NCBI GenBank assembly: GCA_934202965.1
Contig: CAKPYN010000039.1
Span: forward strand, 1 to 6,043
DNA length: 6,043 bases
Direction of reading: 5' to 3'
From: an uncultured Megasphaera sp.
GTDB lineage: Bacteria; Bacillota; Negativicutes; Veillonellales; Megasphaeraceae
Shown here: one piece after another, positions 1 to 5,400 of the stretch
Layout: each line of letters opens with the position of its first letter
Numbering within the stretch: the stretch's first letter is position 1
Program-made: the position numbers and the translations under genes
Notes under the pieces: model-generated
The model's input: the letters and a program-made list of their open reading frames with translations, nothing else
What the model was told of the DNA's origin: nothing
The model's database searches: none

Positions 1-77
1 AAGTAGGTCTTCGTTTCGCTATTCGTGAAGGCGGCCGTACTGTAGGCGCTGGCGTTGTTTCTGAAATCGACGCATAA
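1..77 (+). CDS. tuf: Elongation factor Tu, C-terminal end (partial)
   Basis: The reading frame that begins with the first full codon at base 3 gives 24 residues and a TAA stop at 75-77. They contain the run LRFAIREGGRTVGAGVV, which is the conserved C-terminal beta-barrel (domain 3) end of EF-Tu. EF-Tu is the cytosolic GTPase that delivers aminoacyl-tRNA to the ribosome. The GTP-binding domain lies outside the window, so only the tail can be judged; it looks intact, and its closing residues SEIDA are a lineage-variable tail. The gene is followed by its own terminator, so it is not expected to be co-transcribed with valS. Identification is firm because this tail is distinctive, although only a small part of the roughly 395-residue protein is seen. 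Confidence 0.93.
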   Translation, partial: VGLRFAIREGGRTVGAGVVSEIDA

Positions 78-83
78 TATAGC

Positions 84-101
84 TGCATGAGGATTCATGC
101 A
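84..101 (+). repeat. Small hairpin between the tuf stop and its terminator
   Basis: TGCATGA (84-90) and TCATGCA (95-101) are perfect inverted 7-mers separated by GGAT. The hairpin starts 6 nt after the tuf stop and ends 4 nt before the terminator stem. It has no T-tract of its own. It could protect the 3' end of the tuf mRNA or be chance; the pairing itself is directly visible. Confidence 0.45.
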
Positions 102-104
102 TGT

Positions 105-145
105 AAAAAATGACTGTTGGCAATATGCCGGCAGTCATTTTTTTT
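105..145 (+). terminator. Intrinsic terminator of tuf
   Basis: The arm at 105-121 (A6, then TGACTG, then TTGGC) pairs with 127-143 (GCCGG, CAGTCA, then T6) around the 5-nt loop AATAT. Two pairs are G-U wobbles and the rest are Watson-Crick. The T-run 138-145 follows directly, as in a classic rho-independent terminator. The A-tract on the left side makes it potentially active on the minus strand too, but no minus-strand gene is seen reading into it. Confidence 0.92.
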
Positions 146-165
146 AGCTTTATTGGCAGTATGGC

Positions 166-190
166 GACGTGAATAGACGTGAATAAACGT
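166..190. repeat. 10-bp tandem repeat (2.5 copies) abutting the valS promoter
   Basis: GACGTGAATA occurs at 166-175 and again, identical, at 176-185. It is followed by a half copy AACGT at 186-190. The array stops 1 bp before the -35 box at 192. A period of 10 bp places the copies on nearly the same DNA face, which suits a transcription-factor or RNA polymerase upstream contact, but no known operator is recognised. Confidence 0.6.
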
Positions 191-191
191 A

Positions 192-220
192 TTGACAAGT
201 TTTTGTAAAGTTGCTAGAAT
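192..220 (+). promoter_or_regulatory. Sigma-A promoter of the valS-folC operon
   Basis: The -35 TTGACA at 192-197 is a perfect consensus. It is followed by a 17-bp spacer and the -10 TAGAAT at 215-220, which matches 5 of 6 positions of TATAAT. Transcription should start near 227, just before the T-box Stem I. It lies downstream of the tuf terminator and is the only good promoter seen ahead of valS. Confidence 0.88.
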
Positions 221-400
221 GATAGGCATAATCATAGCGATGAATGGAAGAAGCTGTTTGAGCGTATGACAGAGAGATACCTGTATGGTGGAAGGGTATT
301 CATAACGAAGGCAGTAAGTCACCCAGGAGCTGGCAGAAGGAAAGCTCTGCCCGGATAGCAGCCGTTACCTGTTTGATGAAGAGGCTTTTGAATAGAGCAA

Positions 401-445
401 CTTAGGTGGTACCGCGGAAGAGATACAGCGTTCTTTCGTCCTAAG
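401..445 (+). promoter_or_regulatory. T-box antiterminator
   Basis: CTTAGG 401-406 pairs with CCTAAG 440-445 and encloses the T-box bulge TGGTACCGCG. The right arm overlaps the terminator stem (428-472), so the two folds exclude each other. Binding of the uncharged tRNA acceptor end to TGGT 407-410 would stabilise this fold. Confidence 0.85.
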
Positions 446-478
446 GGGAAACCCTTATGGATGAGGGAACGCTTTTTT
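428..478 (+). terminator. T-box regulated terminator ahead of valS
   Basis: GCGTTC 428-433 pairs with GAACGC 467-472. Inside it TT/GG wobbles, TCGTCC 436-441 with GGATGA 459-464 (one G-U), and TAAGGG 442-447 with CCCTTA 452-457 extend one long stem capped by the loop GAAA. One T (458) is bulged. The six T at 473-478 complete an intrinsic terminator 21 nt before the valS start. Confidence 0.92.
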
Positions 479-499
479 GTATGTTGGAGGGATTAACAG

Positions 500-3163
500 A
501 TGAAATGGAATAAAGAACAATTAGGCGCATACGCACCGAATGAAATTGAAATGTCTTGGTATGATTTCTGGGAAAAGAATGGATATTTCCATCAAGATCC
601 GGACCCATCGAAAGAATCATTCAGCATTGTCATGCCGCCACCAAATGTAACGGGCCAGCTCCATATGGGACATGCATTGGATAATACACTGCAGGATATT
701 TTAGTGCGTTTTAAACGTATGGAAGGCTATAATGTTGCCTGGATTCCTGGGACAGACCATGCCGGTATCGCTACGCAGGTTAAAGTAGAACAGCAGCTTG
801 CTAAAGAAGAAGGAAAAACACGCTATGATATTGGTCGTGAAGAATTTTTAAAACGCGTTTGGGCTTGGAAAGAACAATACGGCAACCGAATTGAAAAACA
901 GGTTCGCCATTTGGGTTCTTCCTGCGACTGGAGCCGCAAACGGTTTACCATGGACGATACCTGCGCCCGCGCTGTCCGCGAAGTATTCGTTTCCTTGTAC
1001 GAAAAAGGCTTGATTTATCAGGGCCAGCGTATTACCAACTGGTGCCCGCACTGTCATACGGCATTAAGTGATATTGAAGTTGACCATTCCGATGTACAGG
1101 GCCATTTGTGGTATATTAAGTACCCTGTTGTTGGCGAAGACGATTATATCATGATTGCGACGACACGTCCGGAAACGATCATGGGCGATACGGCTGTAGC
1201 CGTAAATCCGAAAGATGAACGCATGAATAAATATATTGGCAAAAAAGTTGTCATTCCTTTTGTCAATCGAGAAGTTGAAGTCATTGCCGATGACTATGTT
1301 GACCTCAATTTTGGTACAGGCGCTGTAAAAATTACGCCGGCTCATGACCCGAACGACTTTGAAATGGGCCTGCGCCATCATTTGGAATCCATCATGATTA
1401 TGAATTTAGATGGCACGATGAATGAAAAAGCTGGTGAAAAATACCACGGCATGACCCGTGAAGAATGCCGTAAAGCCGTCGTAGAAGACTTAAAAGAATT
1501 GGGCCTTCTCGATCATATCGAAGAATTGACCCATGCCGTTGGTCATTGTTCACGCTGTAAAACAACGGTCGAACCGTTCTCGACAAAACAATGGTTTGTT
1601 AAGATGAAACCCCTTACCAAAGCGGCTTTGGAAGCTGTAACCAGCGGCAAAACTAAATTTGTGCCGGACCGTTTCTCCAAGACCTATAATCATTGGCTGG
1701 AAGATGTTCATGACTGGTGCATTTCTCGTCAGCTTTGGTGGGGCCATCAAATTCCGGCATGGTACTGCGATGACTGCGGTGAAACGTCTGTCAGCCGTAC
1801 GGATTTAACGGAATGCCCGCACTGCCACAGCAAACACATTCATCGGGATCCGGACGTATTGGATACATGGTTCAGCTCGGCTCTTTGGCCGTTCTCGACG
1901 ATGGGCTGGCCGGATAAAACGGCAGACCTCAAACAATTTTTCCCGACAAGCGTTCTCGTTACAGGCTATGATATTATTTTCTTCTGGGTTGCCCGCATGA
2001 TGTTTATGACTTGCGAATTTATGAAAGACATCCCCTTTGAACATGTCTTCATTCATGGCTTGGTTCGCGATAGCCAAGGCCGTAAGATGAGTAAATCTCT
2101 CGGCAACGGCATTGATCCCTTGGGCGTCTGCGAACAGTACGGTGCCGATGCCCTTCGCTTTACACTTGTTACGGGCAATACACCGGGCAACGATATGCGT
2201 TTTTACATGGAACGTGTTGAAGCTAACCGTAACTTTGCCAACAAGATTTGGAATGCGTCTAAATTCGTTATCATGAATCTTACCGATTATGACCCGGACT
2301 TTGTACCGGAAAATGCGGATTTGACGCTGGCTGACCGCTGGATTTTAGCATCCTTTAATGATACCGTTCGCAAAGTAACAGACAACTTGGATAAATTTGA
2401 ATTAGGCGATGCTGCCGATGCCGTATACAACTTCATTTGGAATTCCTACTGCGATTGGTATATTGAATTGGCAAAACAGCGTTTGTATAAATCGGATGAT
2501 GAAAGAAGCAAACGGACAGCCCAGTACGTCCTCGTCTATGTATTGACCCATACCTTGGAAATGCTCCATCCCTTTATGCCGTTTGTCACGGAACATCTTT
2601 GGCAGCATTTGCCGCATGAAGGTGAAAGCATTATCGTAGCGCCGTGGCCGCAGCCGCAGGAAAAATGGGAATTTGCCGACGATGCTGCTACCATGAATAC
2701 CATTATGGAAGCCATTAAAGGAGTTCGTAATCTCCGTGCCGAATCAAGCGTCCCCATGGGTAAAAAAGCACCGGTTATTTTGGCTCCAGCAACGGAAGAA
2801 ATGGCACAGACCCTGCGGACGTATGAATATTACTTCCATGTATTGGCCTTTGCCGATAAAGTAACCTTGCTGGCTCCGACAGACAGCAAACCGGAAAATG
2901 CTGTTGTAGCCGTTGTACCGGGTATTGAAGTATATCTCCAGCTCAAAGACCTCATCGATGTCGAAAAAGAAACAGCACGCGTTCAGAAAGAACAAGGTAA
3001 GATTGAAAAAGAAATTGCTCGCTTGGATAAAAAGCTTTCCAACCAGGGATTCTTAGCCAAAGCACCGGCTGCTGTTGTAGAAGGCGAAAAAGCAAAACTG
3101 GCCGATTATAAAGAAAAAATGGAAGCACTCACCAAACGAATGGAAGATTTGGCAAAACTCTAA
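500..3163 (+). CDS. valS: Valyl-tRNA synthetase
   Basis: This class I aminoacyl-tRNA synthetase attaches valine to tRNA-Val in the cytosol. The 887-residue protein is full length for the family. It has the HIGH signature as HMGH (residues 55-58, in a PPPNVTG context) and KMSKS at 529-533. The CP1 editing domain that removes mischarged threonine carries TTRPET (221-226) and HDPNDFE (282-288). Cysteine pairs C182/C185 with C350/C353, and C423/C426 with C439/C442, look like two zinc sites in the inserted regions. The alpha-helical anticodon-binding domain starts near LADRW at 610. A charged C-terminal coiled coil (about 815-885) is the ValRS tRNA-contacting arm. The ATG at 500 is preceded by GGAGGG at 486-491, well spaced at 8 nt, and the frame has no closer plausible start. 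It is the first gene of the T-box operon, so valine starvation should induce it. No oddity or truncation was seen, and the assignment is secure. Confidence 0.98.
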   Translation: MKWNKEQLGAYAPNEIEMSWYDFWEKNGYFHQDPDPSKESFSIVMPPPNVTGQLHMGHALDNTLQDILVRFKRMEGYNVAWIPGTDHAGIATQVKVEQQLAKEEGKTRYDIGREEFLKRVWAWKEQYGNRIEKQVRHLGSSCDWSRKRFTMDDTCARAVREVFVSLYEKGLIYQGQRITNWCPHCHTALSDIEVDHSDVQGHLWYIKYPVVGEDDYIMIATTRPETIMGDTAVAVNPKDERMNKYIGKKVVIPFVNREVEVIADDYVDLNFGTGAVKITPAHDPNDFEMGLRHHLESIMIMNLDGTMNEKAGEKYHGMTREECRKAVVEDLKELGLLDHIEELTHAVGHCSRCKTTVEPFSTKQWFVKMKPLTKAALEAVTSGKTKFVPDRFSKTYNHWLEDVHDWCISRQLWWGHQIPAWYCDDCGETSVSRTDLTECPHCHSKHIHRDPDVLDTWFSSALWPFSTMGWPDKTADLKQFFPTSVLVTGYDIIFFWVARMMFMTCEFMKDIPFEHVFIHGLVRDSQGRKMSKSLGNGIDPLGVCEQYGADALRFTLVTGNTPGNDMRFYMERVEANRNFANKIWNASKFVIMNLTDYDPDFVPENADLTLADRWILASFNDTVRKVTDNLDKFELGDAADAVYNFIWNSYCDWYIELAKQRLYKSDDERSKRTAQYVLVYVLTHTLEMLHPFMPFVTEHLWQHLPHEGESIIVAPWPQPQEKWEFADDAATMNTIMEAIKGVRNLRAESSVPMGKKAPVILAPATEEMAQTLRTYEYYFHVLAFADKVTLLAPTDSKPENAVVAVVPGIEVYLQLKDLIDVEKETARVQKEQGKIEKEIARLDKKLSNQGFLAKAPAAVVEGEKAKLADYKEKMEALTKRMEDLAKL

Positions 3164-3175
3164 GAGAGGCTTGTT

Positions 3176-4486
3176 ATGACATACGAAGAAGCGATTTATT
3201 ATTTGGAACATGCCAGTGTATTTGGTATTCAATTGGGACTCGGGCGGATTCAGGAACTCCTGAAACGCCTGGGCAATCCCCAAAATGCGTATAAGACGAT
3301 TCATGTTACCGGCACCAATGGCAAGGGGTCGGTTACAGCCATGATTGCCAGTGCCCTGTGTGAAGGCGGCATCAAGACTGGCCGCTATACGTCCCCTCAT
3401 TTGGAAGAATACACCGAACGAATTCATGTCAATGAGCAGGATATTTCGAAACAGGATTTTGCTGATGCGGTCGAAGCTGTATCGCAGGCGGTAGAGGCTA
3501 TGGTTGCCGATGGCGTGGAACGGCCAACAGAATTTGAAATGATTACGGCTGCGGCCTTTTGGCATTTTGCCAAAGCTGGCGTAGAATATGCCGTCATCGA
3601 AGTGGGCCTGGGCGGTTTGCTGGATTCGACGAATGTCATCATTCCGGAAGTATCGGTCATTACCAATGTAGCCATGGACCATATGAAATATTGCGGCGAT
3701 ACGATTGAAAAAATTGCCGTGCAAAAAGCGGGCATTATCAAAGAAGGTGTGCCGGTTGTTACGACGGCCCAGTCACCGGCATTGGAAATTATTGCGCGGA
3801 CGGCGTATCAAAAACACAGCAAGCTCTATGCCCTTGATCACAGCTTTGACGTAGTCGGAAATGCCGGTTCGGAAGATCCGGCAGCCGGACAAATGGTAAC
3901 GGTACGTGAAGCCTATGGTTTTGCCATTACGACAACGATTCCTCTGATGGGCAAACATCAGCGTACCAACTGTGCCGCAGCGGCGATGGCTCTATTACTC
4001 ATTGCGCGTCATGAAAAACGGCTGACTCGGACAGCGATCGAACAGGGACTGCATCATGTCAAATGGCCGGGACGGTTCCAACTCGTAAAAGCCGGCGACG
4101 TCGATGTAGTGATTGACGGAGCGCATAATCCGGCCGGTATTGATACATTCTGCAAAACCTATGCCGATGTTTTTGGCGACAGAAAACGAGTCTTTCTCTT
4201 TTCCGTTTTGGCAGACAAAGACTATACACAAATGGTCAAAGAACTGTTCCATGCCGATGACTATGTGGTCTGTGCACCGGCACCGACGCCTCGAACATCA
4301 GACCCAAAGAAAATGGCTGCGATGCTGCCGTGTAAAGCTGATGCTGCGGAAAGTATTGCGCAAGGGCTGGACCGTGCCTTTGCGACTGTCCAAGACAACC
4401 AAGTGCTCTGTATTGTAGGTTCCTTGTATATTCAAGGAGAAGTGCGCAAGTATTTGCGGCATAAATATGCTATAGAAAATTTATGA
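3176..4486 (+). CDS. folC: Folylpolyglutamate synthase / dihydrofolate synthase
   Basis: FolC is a cytosolic Mur-ligase-like ATP-dependent enzyme. It adds L-glutamate to dihydropteroate and/or extends the glutamate tail of folates, which retains them and makes them good cofactors. The 436-residue protein is normal length. Visible motifs are the P-loop TGTNGKGS (45-52), the folate-binding TSPHLEEYTERI (72-83), the magnesium/substrate segment EVGLGGLLDSTN (142-153), KAGI with the lysine at 184 that is carbamylated in the family, GKHQRTN in the middle linker region, and DGAHNP (314-319) in the C-terminal glutamate-binding domain. The ATG at 3176 has GAGAGG at 3164-3169 six nt upstream, and the gene begins 12 nt after the valS stop. 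It is therefore co-transcribed with valS, an arrangement also known in Bacillus. The sequence does not decide whether the enzyme is bifunctional or only FPGS; no separate folate genes are near. Confidence 0.96.
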   Translation: MTYEEAIYYLEHASVFGIQLGLGRIQELLKRLGNPQNAYKTIHVTGTNGKGSVTAMIASALCEGGIKTGRYTSPHLEEYTERIHVNEQDISKQDFADAVEAVSQAVEAMVADGVERPTEFEMITAAAFWHFAKAGVEYAVIEVGLGGLLDSTNVIIPEVSVITNVAMDHMKYCGDTIEKIAVQKAGIIKEGVPVVTTAQSPALEIIARTAYQKHSKLYALDHSFDVVGNAGSEDPAAGQMVTVREAYGFAITTTIPLMGKHQRTNCAAAAMALLLIARHEKRLTRTAIEQGLHHVKWPGRFQLVKAGDVDVVIDGAHNPAGIDTFCKTYADVFGDRKRVFLFSVLADKDYTQMVKELFHADDYVVCAPAPTPRTSDPKKMAAMLPCKADAAESIAQGLDRAFATVQDNQVLCIVGSLYIQGEVRKYLRHKYAIENL

Positions 4487-4520
4487 CAAGTATATACAGC
4501 GTGAAAAGAATGATATGATG

Positions 4521-4579
4521 AAAAAAGGACTGTAACAAAATGAATTAAACGTTCTCATTTTGTTACAGTCCCGTTTTTT
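4521..4579. terminator. Bidirectional terminator between folC and the GNAT gene
   Basis: GGACTGTAACAAAATGA (4527-4543) and its exact reverse complement (4555-4571) form a perfect 17-bp stem with an 11-nt loop. Six A at 4521-4526 and six T at 4574-4579 flank it, so it can stop transcription of folC on the plus strand and of the acetyltransferase on the minus strand. It lies 34 nt after the folC stop and 15 nt after the GNAT stop. Confidence 0.93.
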
Positions 4580-4594
4580 GTTCATAACGACAGC

Positions 4595-5083
4595 TTAGTC
4601 AGTGATATAGTCAAAGGCAATGCGCGGTGAGCCATCGTCGACATGAATAATTCCGCAAGGCACAAATCCATATCGTTTCAGGGCATTTTGCATAGGCTTG
4701 TTGTCCTGGTGCGTGTCGATGCGGACATATTGCTGCTGGGCAGTACAATAATCAAAGATGTACTTTGTAAGATTTTTGGTCGTGCCGTCTGATGCGGAAC
4801 GATGAATAGTGCCATAAACAGTATGGGCATGCCAAGCGCCTTGTTCAATAATTTGATATGTCGGGTCGTCTCCGATGATGAAGGCAAAGGTGCCGACAAT
4901 GCGTCCCTTTTCTACGCAGACATAGCTGACATGCTGTTGAATGTCCTGCGTGAGCAGTTCTTTAGAGGGATAGCCGTTCGTCCATTGCGTAGGATTGCCT
5001 TGCTGGCGCATAAATGCGCGGGCTTCCTCGTAGATTTCCAATAAGTGGGGAAGGTCTTGGTATTGTGTATGTCTGATTTGCAT
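4595..5083 (-). CDS. GNAT-family N-acetyltransferase
   Basis: The 162-residue protein fits a single GNAT domain, which transfers an acetyl group from acetyl-CoA to an amine; the substrate cannot be told. The N-terminus IRHTQYQDLPHLLEIYEEAR is the usual first strand and helix. GRIVGTFAFI (60-69) is a central beta-strand pair. HRSASDGTTKNLTKYIF (94-110) occupies the acetyl-CoA pyrophosphate loop. RIDTHQDNKPMQNALKRYGF (121-140) and GIIHVDDGSPRIAFDY (144-159) form the C-terminal half. The classic Q/R-x-x-G-x-G/A motif is degenerate here, as I recall for this Firmicute subgroup, so activity is likely but not proven by motif. The ATG at 5083 is chosen because AAGGAG (5094-5099) sits 10 nt upstream. 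It is a single-gene unit, convergent with folC, with its own promoter and likely operator upstream. No toxin-type or ribosomal-protein-specific (RimI/RimJ) signature was noted. Confidence 0.87.
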   Translation of the reverse strand: MQIRHTQYQDLPHLLEIYEEARAFMRQQGNPTQWTNGYPSKELLTQDIQQHVSYVCVEKGRIVGTFAFIIGDDPTYQIIEQGAWHAHTVYGTIHRSASDGTTKNLTKYIFDYCTAQQQYVRIDTHQDNKPMQNALKRYGFVPCGIIHVDDGSPRIAFDYITD

Positions 5084-5150
5084 CGGTATCTATCTCCTTG
5101 TATCGTTTTCCCCATAGATTGCCTAAAAAGCAGTTTTATCTATGATATAC

Positions 5151-5177
5151 CCTATACCATAGCATAGATGGTATAGG
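5151..5177. promoter_or_regulatory. Inverted-repeat operator candidate in the GNAT promoter
   Basis: CCTATACCAT (5151-5160) and ATGGTATAGG (5168-5177) are perfect 10-bp inverted repeats with a 7-bp spacer. Reading on the minus strand, the repeat fills most of the promoter spacer and covers the -10 box. There is no T-tract, so it is not a terminator. The position suits a dimeric repressor that blocks RNA polymerase. The regulator is not in the window and its family is not recognised. Confidence 0.65.
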
Positions 5178-5184
5178 ATGACAA
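5156..5184 (-). promoter_or_regulatory. Predicted promoter of the GNAT gene
   Basis: On the minus strand, TTGTCA (5184-5179; 5 of 6 match to the -35 consensus) and TATGGT (5161-5156; 4 of 6 match to -10) are separated by exactly 17 bp. Transcription would start near 5149, giving a leader of about 66 nt before the ATG at 5083. The -10 is weak, so the call is moderate; other A/T-rich hexamers lie nearby but lack a spaced -35. Confidence 0.55.
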
Positions 5185-5259
5185 ATGTATTCCCTTTTTA
5201 CCAATCTCTAGTCAGAGGATATTCCTTTTAGTATAATGGAACGTAAAGGAGCGATGGGA
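5185..5259 (+). other. Element flank with promoter-like and SD-like signals
   Basis: No gene is supported here. On the plus strand a perfect TATAAT lies at 5232-5237 without a convincing -35 (TAGTCA at the 17-bp position). AAAGGAG at 5245-5251 and an ATG at 5254 follow. They point into the right end of the insertion element and may be remnants of a gene start displaced by the insertion. A weak hairpin (CTCT 5206-5209 with AGAG 5214-5217) is also visible. On the minus strand this stretch is where the omega-RNA guide would be read. Confidence 0.4.
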
Positions 5260-5400
5260 GTCAACTACTCACCACCAAACACCTACGGTGTTTGAGGTGG
5301 GAGCTTGCAAGTCGGAGTTACATAGGTATTAGCGATAGTATCTTCCTAATTCCGCCTACATCATCGGGCAGTTGACAATGCCCGTTTTGCCAAGGAGTTT
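5260..5400 (-). ncRNA. Predicted omega-RNA (reRNA) scaffold of TnpB
   Basis: In IS605-type elements the 3' part of the tnpB transcript plus the right end forms the guide RNA of TnpB. Read on the minus strand, three structures are visible. First, CGGGCA 5384-5379 pairs with TGCCCG 5370-5365 around an 8-nt loop. Second, CGGA/TCCG (5354-5351 with 5316-5313) and ATTAG/CTAAT (5350-5346 with 5332-5328) form a nested stem. Third, the terminal hairpin spans 5303-5268. The loop bases GTCAACT (5376-5370) can pair with AGTTGAC (5266-5260), giving a pseudoknot that closes at the scaffold's 3' end. The 5' limit is not defined and probably reaches into tnpB; guide bases would follow at 5259 and lower. Confidence 0.75.
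5268..5303 (-). repeat. Right-end terminal hairpin of the IS element
   Basis: On the plus strand CTC (5268-5270), CCACC (5272-5276) and AAACACC (5277-5283) pair with GGTGTTT (5287-5293), GGTGG (5296-5300) and GAG (5301-5303) around the triloop TAC. A single bulged A and a 2-nt GA bulge interrupt the 15-bp stem. Such imperfect hairpins are the single-strand DNA site of TnpA-Y1 in this family and also a stem of the omega-RNA. Confidence 0.78.

Larger units (their letters stand above)
227..478 (+). promoter_or_regulatory. T-box riboswitch sensing tRNA-Val, leader of valS
   Basis: This is a transcription-attenuating T-box leader. Stem I can be drawn from AGC 236-238 with GCT 329-331, then a K-turn-like internal loop (GATGAA 239-244 against GGA 326-328), then TGG 245-247 with CCA 323-325. 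Next comes the specifier loop, closed above by CTG 254-256 with CAG 312-314. The loop's 3' side holds GTC at 318-320, a valine codon followed by a purine. The distal part carries the conserved AGAGAG at 271-276 and a terminal hairpin (ATACC 277-281 with GGTAT 295-299) whose loop contains GGTGG. Stem II (GGCAGA 332-337 with TCTGCC 346-351) follows at once. The T-box core GGTGGTACCGCG is at 405-416; its bulge TGGT would pair with a tRNA 3' end ACCA, which fits discriminator A of tRNA-Val. Uncharged tRNA-Val would favour antitermination and so raise valS-folC expression. The start is the estimated transcription start. Confidence 0.93.

Noticed and set aside
95..322. A 75-codon minus-strand frame across the tuf terminator and T-box
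   Set aside because: It runs antisense through a terminator, a promoter and the T-box Stem I, all of which explain the sequence better.
3053..3724. A 223-codon open frame on the minus strand across the valS/folC junction
   Set aside because: It lies fully opposite two well-identified genes and its translation has no recognisable family or low-error start signal; it follows from the codon bias of the sense genes.
4113..4418. A 101-codon plus-strand frame inside folC
   Set aside because: It overlaps the C-terminal domain of folC in another frame, including the DGAHNP motif region, and has no ribosome-binding site of note.
4483..4519. Possible plus-strand promoter after folC (ATGACA and TATGAT)
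   Set aside because: The spacing is 25 bp, far from 17, and the next plus-strand element is a terminator with no gene behind it.
5254..5295. A 14-codon plus-strand frame (MGVNYSPPNTYGV) after AAAGGAG
   Set aside because: It is read through the IS terminal hairpin, the start is only 2-3 nt from the SD-like stretch, and such peptides arise from the antisense of IS605 right ends.
5268..5384. CRISPR-like or toxin-antitoxin structure near the tnpB end
   Set aside because: The repeats are inverted and match an IS605 right end and omega-RNA; no direct repeat-spacer periodicity is present and no cas or toxin gene was seen.
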